Origin: an uncultured bacterium
Lineage (GTDB): Bacteria > Cyanobacteriota > Vampirovibrionia > Gastranaerophilales > Gastranaerophilaceae
DNA: 64,000 nt
Direction: 5' to 3'
Assembly (NCBI GenBank): GCA_902797985.1
Contig: CADBUZ010000002.1
Span: forward strand, 23,164 to 87,163
The translations under genes were made by a program, and so were the position numbers. The notes under the pieces are model-generated. The model was not told the origin of the DNA, ran no database searches, and worked only from the letters and a program-made list of their open reading frames with translations. This document shows, one piece after another, positions 43,951-52,260 of this stretch; within the stretch, counting starts at the first letter, position 1; the number at the start of each line of letters is the position of its first letter.

Positions 43951-44826
43951 ATGAAAAAACTATTCGCAATAATATTAATGATTGTTATATCACCTATAAC
44001 TGCATTAGCAGAGGGTGCGCTTTATAATATTCAAACTGATGTAACATCAAATAAGAAGATTGCTCTACACAAACGTCAAACCACTATTGAAGATGAATTT
44101 ATTAATTCGGATAATTTTCCTAAAATTATGCCCGAATATATCAAAAATGATGAACCTATAACTGATGAATTAATCAATAGTTATCAACAATCAGGTGCAA
44201 CAATAAAATTGTGGGCAAGAAAACGAGGTGAGTATAAAAAAACAAATATTAATGACGAATTCGCTTCAAGTCCAAGTTTTATTTCAAAAGTTGGAAATGT
44301 TTCTATATTAAAACGTCAACATAAAGAAATTATTGAAGATAATTTAGCCAAAAACAATTTGAAAATTAAAGATGTGAGAATGTCTAAAGCTAAAAATATT
44401 TATGATTTTTCAAAAGCACAAATCCCTATTAAATTAAAAGTTATCAAAAATTTAACAACTAAACATCAAATTCTTGAAGGTGATTCTATTCTGTTCAAAA
44501 CAGTAGAAGATATTACTATTGGAGATGAGACATTACCTAAAGGAACAAAAATTATAGGCAGAGTTGAAACTATTTCCAAATCGGATAAAATGGGAACCCC
44601 TGCAAATATCGTTATTGATAATTTTTATGTGGAAAACAATCCTGATATTTGTTTTTATGGTCATATATCTAAAACCGGTGCAAATCGTTCCATATGGGTA
44701 TACCCGTTATATCAAGCAGGAAATATTATGTTTTACGTAGCAGGTTTTGTATTTGTACCAATACACGGCGGGCATGCAAAAATTACGCCTAATGAAACTT
44801 ATACTGTTTTTTATGAAACAAAATAA
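43951..44826 (+). CDS. Secreted protein, unknown function
   Basis: 291 residues. Signal peptide about 1-21 (KKLFAIILMIVISPITALA). A polar middle part, then a beta-rich C-terminal half (about 170-291) with ILEGDSILFKTVEDITIGDETLPKGTKIIGRVE, quoted in outline, which looks like a small barrel often seen in periplasmic or surface proteins. It ends with a short hydrophobic strand (GNIMFYVAGFVFVPIHGG). No enzyme motif recognised. It starts 2 bases after the M48-like gene, so the two products may act together in the envelope. Confidence 0.6.
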   Translation: MKKLFAIILMIVISPITALAEGALYNIQTDVTSNKKIALHKRQTTIEDEFINSDNFPKIMPEYIKNDEPITDELINSYQQSGATIKLWARKRGEYKKTNINDEFASSPSFISKVGNVSILKRQHKEIIEDNLAKNNLKIKDVRMSKAKNIYDFSKAQIPIKLKVIKNLTTKHQILEGDSILFKTVEDITIGDETLPKGTKIIGRVETISKSDKMGTPANIVIDNFYVENNPDICFYGHISKTGANRSIWVYPLYQAGNIMFYVAGFVFVPIHGGHAKITPNETYTVFYETK

Positions 44827-44939
44827 GTTTTGTAAATATTTTATACAAATAGTTATTTGTTAGGGTTGAAATTTTAAAAAAATAGTAAATAATGAAAGTA
44901 GCAGTTAAAAATACTGCCTTTAATTCATCATTTAGAATG

Positions 44940-44966
44940 GAAAGGGGCGACGAGCCCCTTTCTATT
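44940..44966. terminator. Terminator, also a member of a two-copy repeat
   Basis: GAAAGGGGC, loop GACGA, GCCCCTTTC, then TATTTTTA. It separates two convergent genes. A nearly identical hairpin occurs at 59482-59503 in the opposite orientation (21 of 22 bases). A weaker stem GCAGT/ACTGC (44901-44917) precedes it. Confidence 0.85.
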
Positions 44967-44967
44967 T

Positions 44968-46452
44968 TTATTTATTATTTGTTTCTGTTGGTTTTTGTTC
45001 TGTTTCTGCCGGTTTTACCTGTTCGGTTTTTGGTTTTGTTTCTGTTTTGTTACTATTATCAACCTTTTGTTTTAATTCTTTTTTTGTTTTCTTTTGTTTT
45101 TTATCTTTTACTTTATTCTTTGCATTATTTAGTTCTTCTTGCTGTTTTTTAATAAACTCTTCTCTTTCAGCATTAAATTTCTTATAATCTATATCCTGAC
45201 CATTATCAATTGTGTCAGGATTAACCTTAATCTGATCATCACCACCGCTTGATGTAAAACCTGCTTTTTTACTTTTTCTATATTCTTTTAATTTCAATCT
45301 ATAATCTGCTCTTAAACGTTTCAGTTTTTCTTTATAAACTTTTTTATGAGCTCTTTTCATAGCTTTCATTTGTCTTTTGGCATCTTTTTTCTTCTTTTTT
45401 TCTAATTTTTTTTGTCTGTCAGCTTCCCATTCAACAAGATCACGAGGCTCATAACTATCAAATGCAAGCTTAAATCCTACCGTACTAACATTATAATTAG
45501 TACCTTGAAGATCAATAAGCTCACACTTTTCGCCATTAACATCAACCGCCCAAGTGCCTAAAAATGCAGGAATATCACCTGTGTATGCATATGCGCAAAC
45601 TATAATTCTTTCTTGATTATTTTTATCAAATCCGAGAGGATAAATATCCCATCTTTGTTCGGCTAAATCTACTCCTGTGACATTATGCCAATAGTTAATA
45701 ATTGCTGCTCTAACCTCCGGAAGTTCCCACGACCTGTCTGCTTTAAAATCGTGCACCCACAAATTTGTTTTCCAAATCCCATCATGAACCCAGCCTATTT
45801 TTTCTTTAGCAACAATGTATCTGTTATCTTCTGAAAAATCTATTGGAGTAATCGTTCTATACGCACCTTCTGTAGAAATATCTTTATCCGTTTCAAATAA
45901 TGGCTTATCTATTTTTTTAGCAACATTTGCTTTTTCTACACGTTCTAATTTTGTTAAATTTGTATCAAGCGGAATAACAAACACTGAGCAAGATGTACAA
46001 TTCTTATCAGCATAATAATAAACAGTAGGATATACAAGCATTGTAAAATCACCTGATACAACACCTTGAGCATTGATTTGTCTGTCAAAATTTAACTTTC
46101 TTGGAACATTGAGTTCAGGAGTCCCCGGAGGATTATTATATCTGACCAATTTGTATGTTGGTAAAGGAACATATTTCATATCACTTGGTTTTAAACGACA
46201 AGGTTCATCAACCTTAAGATTCATTCTTGGAATACCTTTAGATAATTCCTCATAATCCTCTGTTAACATATAGCCTGATTTAGGTAAATTTGTTTTTTCG
46301 TATTCTTCTTTTAAAACTTTTTTTTGAGCTTCGTATTGATATTTAAACTGTCTTACAACAGGATCACGTTCTCTGAAAAAAGTTGGAATCATCTCATCAC
46401 GAACGAACCTGATTGATACAAATAAACTTCCGAATATAATTACCCAAAACAT
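44968..46452 (-). CDS. Membrane-anchored protein with Lys-rich tail, downstream of a two-component pair
   Basis: 494 residues. A single N-terminal membrane helix (about 1-17), a mixed globular domain (about 30-330) with several Trp/Tyr-rich strands (DGIWKTNLWVHDF, EQRWDIYPLGF, FLGTWAVDVNG), then an extremely basic region (about 345-400, KKKKKDAKRQMKAMKRAHKK) and a Lys/Glu/Pro/Thr tail. The tail resembles cell-wall- or nucleic-acid-binding linkers such as TolA/TonB-like segments, but no known family is recognised. Its start lies 2 bases after the response-regulator stop, so it belongs to the kinase-regulator operon and may be its output or an accessory sensor. Confidence 0.6.
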   Translation of the reverse strand: MFWVIIFGSLFVSIRFVRDEMIPTFFRERDPVVRQFKYQYEAQKKVLKEEYEKTNLPKSGYMLTEDYEELSKGIPRMNLKVDEPCRLKPSDMKYVPLPTYKLVRYNNPPGTPELNVPRKLNFDRQINAQGVVSGDFTMLVYPTVYYYADKNCTSCSVFVIPLDTNLTKLERVEKANVAKKIDKPLFETDKDISTEGAYRTITPIDFSEDNRYIVAKEKIGWVHDGIWKTNLWVHDFKADRSWELPEVRAAIINYWHNVTGVDLAEQRWDIYPLGFDKNNQERIIVCAYAYTGDIPAFLGTWAVDVNGEKCELIDLQGTNYNVSTVGFKLAFDSYEPRDLVEWEADRQKKLEKKKKKDAKRQMKAMKRAHKKVYKEKLKRLRADYRLKLKEYRKSKKAGFTSSGGDDQIKVNPDTIDNGQDIDYKKFNAEREEFIKKQQEELNNAKNKVKDKKQKKTKKELKQKVDNSNKTETKPKTEQVKPAETEQKPTETNNK

Positions 46453-46453
46453 T

Positions 46454-47125
46454 CTAAACTAAACCCTCGGTTAGTGCCGTATTAGTAGCTTTTGCTCTTG
46501 TTTCCGCAGACAATTTTTGTAATACATTATGAACATGTGCCTTTGCCGTATATGGTGAAATAGTTAATTCTTCTGCAATCTGTGAATTTGTCATTCCCTC
46601 TACGATTAATGCTAAAACCTCCATTTCACGTTCAGTTAGCCCATAATTTTGTTTCCCTGCAAGATAATTTATTTCACCTGAAACTTTTGGAGTAATTTGT
46701 TCTTTTGGTGATTGAATATTTGATAGAACTATTTTCGCAATAGCAGGATCTAACCAAGCAACTCCCTCATTAACTGAAGAAATAGCTGTACATATTTGTT
46801 CTCTTGAAGCATCCTTCATAACATAACCATCCGCACCTGATTTGAACGCTTCAAACACATCATCATTATTATCACGAGATGTGAAAATCAAAATTTTACA
46901 ATTTGGATTAAAAGATTTTATTCTTCTTGTTGCCTCAATTCCGTCTATCAACGGTAAACCAATATCCATAACAATTACATCCGGCAAAAGTGATTTTGCA
47001 AGCTCTACCCCTTTTAATCCGTTTTCTGCTTGTCCTACAAGTTCTATATTTTCGGCTTGTTCCAACATTATAGACAAACCCAGTCTTTCTAATTCATGAT
47101 CTTCTACTAATAATGTTCTTATCAT
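46454..47125 (-). CDS. NarL/FixJ-type response regulator
   Basis: 223 residues. Receiver domain (1-120) with acidic pocket Glu8/Asp9, phosphoacceptor Asp54 in IVMDIGLP, the conserved Thr/Ser and Lys in IFTSRD and YVMKDAS. LuxR-type helix-turn-helix (about 155-215): LTEREMEVLALIVEGMTNSQIAEEL is the hallmark, continuing TISPYTAKAHVHNVLQKL. An unusual linker of about 30 residues joins the two. It activates or represses transcription when phosphorylated, most likely by the kinase encoded 10 bases upstream. Confidence 0.93.
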   Translation of the reverse strand: MIRTLLVEDHELERLGLSIMLEQAENIELVGQAENGLKGVELAKSLLPDVIVMDIGLPLIDGIEATRRIKSFNPNCKILIFTSRDNNDDVFEAFKSGADGYVMKDASREQICTAISSVNEGVAWLDPAIAKIVLSNIQSPKEQITPKVSGEINYLAGKQNYGLTEREMEVLALIVEGMTNSQIAEELTISPYTAKAHVHNVLQKLSAETRAKATNTALTEGLV

Positions 47126-47135
47126 ATTTACCTGC

Positions 47136-48701
47136 TTATTTATTTATAATTATTTTTTTGTTGTTTTCATTTTTGACTATTACATCTGTTAAAAGAAAAG
47201 AAAATTCACTACCTTTATTTAATTTACTTTCAAGCCATATTTTACCATTATGAGCCTCAATAATTTGTCTTGAAAGATATAATCCCAAGCCTGTTCCCGT
47301 TGAACGTTTTTTACTTGTTCCTTGTGAAAAACGATTAAATAAATTAGGAATATCTTCTTGAGGAATGCCATTTCCGTTATCTTGAACCGTAAAAATTAAA
47401 TCCTTTGCTTGCGATTTAACTGTTACATTTATTTCACCATTATTATTTGTATAATTAATTGCATTTCCGCAAAGGTTACAAATTACGCGTCTGATTTCTG
47501 ATCTGTCAGCACATATTTTTGTATCGTCATCTATGTCATAATTAACTTTAAAATCAATATGTTTAGTATCAGCAAGCGGTTTTAATTCAGCATATGTTTG
47601 CTCAACTAAAGATTTAAAATTAAATTCGGTTTTGCATAAATTCAATTTTGACGCATCATATTTATAAATTTCTAACAATGCATTCACTAACCCCAATAAA
47701 TCTTCATTACTTTTTTTCATTGTAGATAAAAGTAATCTTTGTTTTTCTGTTATTTCACCTATTGAACCATCGAGGAAAAATTTAAGAGTTTGTATTGCTG
47801 CCAACAATGGTGTTCTTAAATCATGAGTTAAAGTCGCAATAAAATCATCTCTCAATTTATCTGCTTCTTTTTGTTCTGTTATATCATGAATGACACCAAC
47901 ATATTTTTTTATAACCGCATCTTCCGATATACAAGCAAAACTAATATCTATAGGAATTTCTTTTTCGCTTACTGTATTATAAATCTTACAATCTCTTACA
48001 AAGAAATCATTATCTTCGGTTTTAAAACTTTCTAAAATATTCTTTTTAGATAAAATTAATTTTGATAAATTATTGTTTTTTATATTATTTTCCGACAATC
48101 CAAAAAGATTTTCACAAGTTTGATTAACCTGTTCAATATTACCTTTTTCGTCTGTTAATATAATACCGTCTGCACAATTAGCAAAAATTCCTTGTAATTT
48201 TGCGTTCGATTCAGACAAATCAGCTGTTCTTTCAGCAACTATATTTTCCAAATTATGAGAATAATCTTCCAATTGTTTTTTTGCATCTTCCAATTCAACA
48301 ATTTTTTGTCTTAATTCAGAAAGAAGATAACTTCTCTCAATCCCATTTTTCACACTCAAAACTAAATCATCATTTTCCCATGGCTTAGTAATATACTTAT
48401 AAAGTCCTACTTCATTTATAGCTCTGATAGCATTTTCTTTATCCGCATAACCGGTTAATAAAATCTTACTGACTTCAGGATACAAATCGTTCGCCTTAGA
48501 CAAAAACTCAAGTCCGTTCATTTTTGGCATAACAAAATCAGACATTATTAAATCAGGCGGATTATCTTTTAAATACTCCAATGCAAGTTCAGGTTCGGTG
48601 AAAAACTCGGCATTAGTAAAATCTTCAAGATAAAATAACGTTTTTAATGTTGATATTAAAGTTTCATCATCATCGACGACAACAATATTCCCATTCTTCA
48701 T
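47136..48701 (-). CDS. Hybrid sensor histidine kinase (receiver-PAS-HisKA-HATPase)
   Basis: 521 residues, no membrane helix, so cytoplasmic. Order: receiver domain with Asp55 (IMSDFVMPKMNG); a coiled linker (about 115-165); a PAS domain (about 165-280) with the IHDITEQKEADKLRDDF tail; HisKA with His293 (LTHDLRTPLLAA); and HATPase_c with N-box VICNLCGNAINYT, DNGNGIP and GTGLGLYLSRQI. All catalytic motifs are intact. A receiver at the N-terminus is common in cyanobacterial and Myxococcus kinases that form phosphorelays. The -10 (TAGAAT) ends 6 bases before the ATG and a TTGTCT -35 is 17 bases further up: a predicted leaderless operon head. Confidence 0.93.
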   Translation of the reverse strand: MKNGNIVVVDDDETLISTLKTLFYLEDFTNAEFFTEPELALEYLKDNPPDLIMSDFVMPKMNGLEFLSKANDLYPEVSKILLTGYADKENAIRAINEVGLYKYITKPWENDDLVLSVKNGIERSYLLSELRQKIVELEDAKKQLEDYSHNLENIVAERTADLSESNAKLQGIFANCADGIILTDEKGNIEQVNQTCENLFGLSENNIKNNNLSKLILSKKNILESFKTEDNDFFVRDCKIYNTVSEKEIPIDISFACISEDAVIKKYVGVIHDITEQKEADKLRDDFIATLTHDLRTPLLAAIQTLKFFLDGSIGEITEKQRLLLSTMKKSNEDLLGLVNALLEIYKYDASKLNLCKTEFNFKSLVEQTYAELKPLADTKHIDFKVNYDIDDDTKICADRSEIRRVICNLCGNAINYTNNNGEINVTVKSQAKDLIFTVQDNGNGIPQEDIPNLFNRFSQGTSKKRSTGTGLGLYLSRQIIEAHNGKIWLESKLNKGSEFSFLLTDVIVKNENNKKIIINK

Positions 48702-48736
48702 AATATTATTCTATCTTAACGATATTTATTAGACAA
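48702..48736 (-). promoter_or_regulatory. Promoter of the two-component operon, leaderless arrangement
   Basis: Minus strand TTGTCT (48731-48736), 17-base spacer, TAGAAT (48708-48713), then AATATT and ATG. Confidence 0.7.
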
Positions 48737-48800
48737 ATTCGTAAAGGAAATGTAATAATCGGTTTATTTGTTTTAAAAATACTCAATCTAAACATTTTAC

Positions 48801-49025
48801 CTATGGTTCACCAACCTTTTTAAGCAAAAATTTAACATAACGCTTCATATAACATTTCCATTTTTGTGGAAGAAAATATGTTTTATAAATAAAACATTTT
48901 GAACAATCACAACCGATTTCATAACAATCAATTGCTGTTCCGTTCCACATTTTAACATCTTTACGATACAGTTTTGGGGTTAAATGTATTTTAAAAACAG
49001 GGTCTTTCAATTTATCTCTCTCCAC
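48801..49025 (-). CDS. Small cysteine-rich protein
   Basis: 74 residues if the GTG at 49025 is used. A TATAAT on the minus strand ends only a few bases before, and GGAGAGA then precedes an in-frame TTG at 49010, which is an alternative start (69 residues); a further Met lies at 48947. The core is MWNGTAIDCYEIGCDCSKC with another Cys in WKCYMKRY, giving five cysteines in a Cx4CxCx2C...C pattern that could bind zinc or an iron-sulphur cluster. The end is basic with hydrophobic residues (VKFLLKKVGEP). Family not recognised. Divergent from the repressor gene. Confidence 0.55.
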   Translation of the reverse strand: MERDKLKDPVFKIHLTPKLYRKDVKMWNGTAIDCYEIGCDCSKCFIYKTYFLPQKWKCYMKRYVKFLLKKVGEP

Positions 49026-49099
49026 AAGATTATATATTTTCGAGTCTTACTTTATTTTTTTGTGATTTTTAGTTGACTATTTCTTTTTTATATGGTTAA

Positions 49100-49159
49100 A
49101 TGTAAATTATAGATTTACATAATAATATAATTGTAAATTAACAATTGACAAATGTCAAT
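49100..49159 (+). promoter_or_regulatory. Promoter with three stacked palindromes upstream of the repressor
   Basis: TATAAT at 49126-49131. Three perfect inverted repeats flank or overlap it: ATGTAAAT/ATTTACAT (49100-49107 and 49113-49120), AATTGT/ACAATT (49129-49134 and 49141-49146) and ATTGACA/TGTCAAT (49144-49150 and 49153-49159). The last two overlap. They are good candidates for autoregulatory operators of the adjacent LexA/CI-like protein. Confidence 0.7.
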
Positions 49160-49186
49160 AAAAGTAAAGGAAATTTTACAAAACCC

Positions 49187-49801
49187 ATGAAGATAAGAGA
49201 ATTACTTAATTTAATATCACAAAAGACAGAAAATCCTGTTAACCAAAGCATTTTAGCAAAAAGTTTGGGGATAACCCGACAAAATATAAGTAATAGAGTT
49301 AGGAATAACAGCGAAATTACTCTTTCAGAAATACAAAAAATTGAAGAATTTTTTGGAATAAAACTATTTGAGGCATGCCCTCAAAATATTGATATGATTG
49401 ATGTGGACTATTATCCTGAGGTTTTTGCAAGCTGTGGGCATGGAACAATAACTTTTTCAGAAGAAAAACATTTGATATCTATTCCAAAATCTTTATTATT
49501 TAGTTATTCCCCAACAAAAAAATATTCCATGATACACGCATACGGTGATAGCATGACTCCTTTTATTAATAATGATGACAAACTAATCATTGAACATTGG
49601 GAAAACAATCAAATTATTGATAATAAAATATATGTTTTTTGTTATAAATCAGAAATATTTGTCAAAAGATTATCTAAAAATTTAGACGAAATTATTATAA
49701 AATCAGATAATCCGAATTACGGACAAAAAACCATTCAAAACGAAGAAATTAATGAAATAAATATTATCGGACAAGTTATAGGAATTATGAGGAGTTTATA
49801 G
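49187..49801 (+). CDS. LexA/CI-like self-cleaving repressor (HTH + S24 peptidase)
   Basis: 204 residues from the ATG at 49187; the earlier TTG at 49145 lies inside the operator palindrome and is rejected. XRE-type helix-turn-helix at about 18-40 (NQSILAKSLGITRQNISNRV), then a linker and an S24 domain (about 75-204). Cleavage site Cys83-Gly84 in ASCGHG, nucleophile Ser122 in YGDSMTPF, general base Lys160 in IFVKRL. The architecture matches phage CI-type or HdiR-type regulators rather than housekeeping LexA, which has a winged helix. A DNA-damage or stress response is inferred. It probably co-expresses the DUF167 gene 1 base after its stop. Confidence 0.9.
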   Translation: MKIRELLNLISQKTENPVNQSILAKSLGITRQNISNRVRNNSEITLSEIQKIEEFFGIKLFEACPQNIDMIDVDYYPEVFASCGHGTITFSEEKHLISIPKSLLFSYSPTKKYSMIHAYGDSMTPFINNDDKLIIEHWENNQIIDNKIYVFCYKSEIFVKRLSKNLDEIIIKSDNPNYGQKTIQNEEINEINIIGQVIGIMRSL

Positions 49802-49802
49802 A

Positions 49803-50108
49803 ATGTCTATAGAAGAAAATATTAAGATAAAAGATGACGGACTTCTCATAAAAATACGAATTTCACCCAATGCATCTAAAAATCAAATAATGCTTGATAA
49901 TGAAATTATTAAATTAAAAGTTACGGCACAACCAATTGAAAATAAAGCAAATAAAGCTGTTATAGAATATTTATCGAAGCTGTGCAAAGTGCCTAAATCA
50001 TCTATTACAATTGTAAAAGGGGACACCTCAAAAGATAAAACTATTTTTATCAAGGTTTTTGACAAAGAAAAAATAGAAATAATAAAAAATACTATTTTAT
50101 CAGAATAA
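49803..50108 (+). CDS. DUF167 (YggU) family protein
   Basis: 101 residues. Small alpha/beta protein with the family signature VTAQPIENKANKAVIEYLSK followed by VKGDTSKDKTIFIK. Function of the family is unknown; homologues are often beside yggS/proC/yggT, but here the gene sits directly behind the repressor. Its 3' end overlaps the convergent membrane-protein gene by 17 bases. Confidence 0.88.
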   Translation: MSIEENIKIKDDGLLIKIRISPNASKNQIMLDNEIIKLKVTAQPIENKANKAVIEYLSKLCKVPKSSITIVKGDTSKDKTIFIKVFDKEKIEIIKNTILSE

Positions 50109-50700
50109 CCCCAATTAAAAGCCAAATAGAATAAACAACTGCGTCATTTGAATTGGCTATTTGAGCGGTTAAACAATAAAGTGCACATAAACATATAACA
50201 ACACCAATCGTAAAAGTTATACTACGCCAAAATGTTTTTACATAATCAAATATGCTTCTGCGTTTTGGATAAAATTCATTTTTTTCATTTTTATCTTCTT
50301 CGATATTTTCATCATATTCACAAACATCATCATTTATTTTTTCATAATAATCTGTTTTTGGATAATCATAAGCAACTTTTTTTGTTTCAATATTATTTGG
50401 TACTTCATGAGTTTGGGTAGAATATTCATTATATGTATTTTTAGTTATATCTTTTTGTTGCTCTTGAGCAATTTCTTCATATATATTTTTTTCAGGTTCA
50501 GGTTGAATTTCGGATTCTTTTAAATTCAAATTAATTTTTGTATTTGGTCTTTCATCCGAAAGCATGTCGTCATTATTACTATTTGCCAAAATATCACGTA
50601 ATCTATAATCATTTTCTGCGTCATTAGAAATTGTTTTTGTAAAAACATATATGCAAATTCCTAAAACCACAACCAAAATTATCCAAAATGTAGTTGACAT
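50092..50700 (-). CDS. Membrane protein with long charged linker
   Basis: 202 residues. One N-terminal membrane helix (about 5-23, WIILVVVLGICIYVF), a long acidic/polar stretch of about 110 residues rich in Asn/Glu/Lys, then two C-terminal helices (about 155-175 and 180-200). It looks like a low-complexity linker between membrane helices; topology puts the linker on one side of the membrane. Function not recognised. Ribosome site AAAGGA upstream. Overlaps the convergent DUF167 gene by 17 bases. Confidence 0.55.
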   Translation of the reverse strand: MSTTFWIILVVVLGICIYVFTKTISNDAENDYRLRDILANSNNDDMLSDERPNTKINLNLKESEIQPEPEKNIYEEIAQEQQKDITKNTYNEYSTQTHEVPNNIETKKVAYDYPKTDYYEKINDDVCEYDENIEEDKNEKNEFYPKRRSIFDYVKTFWRSITFTIGVVICLCALYCLTAQIANSNDAVVYSIWLLIGVILIK

Positions 50701-50804
50701 ATTAAATCCTTTTTAAATTAGTATCCATAATTATATTAACATTTTATAAAAAATATAGAATACATCATTTAGTGGGGTATATAAATAAAATTTTTTATTT
50801 GTTA

Positions 50805-50816
50805 TATAATCAAGAT
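50805..50816 (+). promoter_or_regulatory. mgtE -10 element, leaderless arrangement
   Basis: TATAAT (50805-50810), CAAGAT, then ATG at 50817. The -35 is weak. No known Mg2+ riboswitch fits, since there is no leader. Confidence 0.65.
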
Positions 50817-52187
50817 ATGATAAATGTTGAAAGTGCAGTAGAAAGAATACGAGAAATACTTGACGACGAGAACACAAAACAACTAAAAGAAGTTCTCGAC
50901 GGATATCATGCTGCGGATTTAGTAGATATATTTGAAGAGTTAAATGCGCACGAACGTTTATCATGTTTTAATCTTTTGAATGAAGAAAAGGCATCAGATT
51001 TATTAGAATACTTACCTGCCCAATTACAGGTAGAATTACTTAGTGTAATTGATCAAGAATTAGCATCAAAACTTATTGCACAAATGCCTCACGACGAAGT
51101 TGCAGACGTTTTAGGTGATATGGAAGAAGATGAATCTGAATCATATTTAGATAAACTTCCTCAAAAATTATCATCAGAAATTAGAGAATTGATGACATAC
51201 AATGAAGAATCAGCCGGTGGTATTATGAACCCTGTTGTTTTAACCGTAAATGCTGATTCCGATGTTAATGATGTTCTTGCAACCATAAGAAAAAAAGCTG
51301 AAAAAGATAATTTAGATTTATATTATGTTTATGTTGTAGATAAACAAAATCATTTGATGGGTGTTGCTTCTCTTAGAAAATTATTGACATCACCTATTAA
51401 AAGTAAAATAACTGATATTATGATTCGTGATTTAGTAAAATTACACGTTGATGACAGACAAGACTATATTGCAGATGAATTTATGAAATATCAATTTAAT
51501 GCGTTGCCTGTAGTAGATTTATATAACAGGTTAAAAGGTATAGTTACTTGGGATGACGTTCAAGATATTGTAGAAGAAGAAACAACAGAAGAAATCTATA
51601 CATCTTCAGGTATCGCAACCGAAATGGTTGAAGATGAAGATGATATTCTTTCCGGTAATTTATTACACGCAGTAAAAGCTCGTACACCTTGGTTATTTAT
51701 CACATTATTAGGTGAATTTATTGCTGTTAATGTTGCTAATCATTTCAATCATACTTTAGAAATATTACCAATAATAGCAATATTTATGCCATTACTTGCA
51801 GGATTAGGCGGAAATATTGGAACACAAAGTATTACATTAATTGTTCGTGGTCTTTCTACAGGACAAGTAACCTTAAAATCTGCTATGCATCATATTATTA
51901 GAGAATCCGCAATTGGTTTTCTTATAGGTTTATTTTTTGGTATATTGGTTACTTTAGTAACTTGTGGATGGCAACATCACGTTGGACTTGGAATTATTGT
52001 TGGTTTATCAATGATGATTAATATGACTTGCGCTACTTTGATTGGAACATTGACTCCATTTATTCTTAAAAAATTAAAAGTTGATCCTGCTATTGCCTCA
52101 GGACCTGTTATTGCAACCACAATTGATGTTGTTGGTTTATTTATTTACTTTTCATTTGCAACAGTTTATCTAATGCATATTAAATAA
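50817..52187 (+). CDS. mgtE: Magnesium transporter MgtE
   Basis: 456 residues from the ATG at 50817, preferred because a TATAAT ends 6 bases before it. An earlier ATG at 50772 lies upstream of this promoter. Cytoplasmic N domain (about 1-125), two CBS domains (about 130-255) with AGGIMNP and VDLYNRLKGIVTWDDVQ, then the plug helix and five membrane helices from about 290. The selectivity-filter region ALPVV... is replaced in the CBS part; the pore helix has the conserved PLLAGLGGNIGTQS. Mg2+ channel opened when internal Mg2+ falls. Single-gene unit. Confidence 0.94.
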   Translation: MINVESAVERIREILDDENTKQLKEVLDGYHAADLVDIFEELNAHERLSCFNLLNEEKASDLLEYLPAQLQVELLSVIDQELASKLIAQMPHDEVADVLGDMEEDESESYLDKLPQKLSSEIRELMTYNEESAGGIMNPVVLTVNADSDVNDVLATIRKKAEKDNLDLYYVYVVDKQNHLMGVASLRKLLTSPIKSKITDIMIRDLVKLHVDDRQDYIADEFMKYQFNALPVVDLYNRLKGIVTWDDVQDIVEEETTEEIYTSSGIATEMVEDEDDILSGNLLHAVKARTPWLFITLLGEFIAVNVANHFNHTLEILPIIAIFMPLLAGLGGNIGTQSITLIVRGLSTGQVTLKSAMHHIIRESAIGFLIGLFFGILVTLVTCGWQHHVGLGIIVGLSMMINMTCATLIGTLTPFILKKLKVDPAIASGPVIATTIDVVGLFIYFSFATVYLMHIK

Positions 52188-52228
52188 CTTTTAATTTAAA
52201 AAATAGTTTTTTATTAACCTTTTTGGTT

Positions 52229-52257
52229 TGAAAAAATCTCTTAGTCACATTGAGATT
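52229..52257 (-). terminator. Terminator of the mur-ftsW operon
   Basis: Minus strand AATCTC, an 11-base loop, GAGATT, then TTTTC. The stem is only 6 bp, so strength is uncertain; it may serve mgtE from the other side. Confidence 0.5.
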
Positions 52258-52260
52258 TAA

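Noticed and set aside
44892..45152. Plus-strand frame of 86 residues beginning MKVAVKNTAF
   Set aside because: It runs through the terminator hairpin and antisense to the Lys/Thr-rich end of the gene at 44968; its hydrophobic sequence is the complement of that low-complexity stretch.
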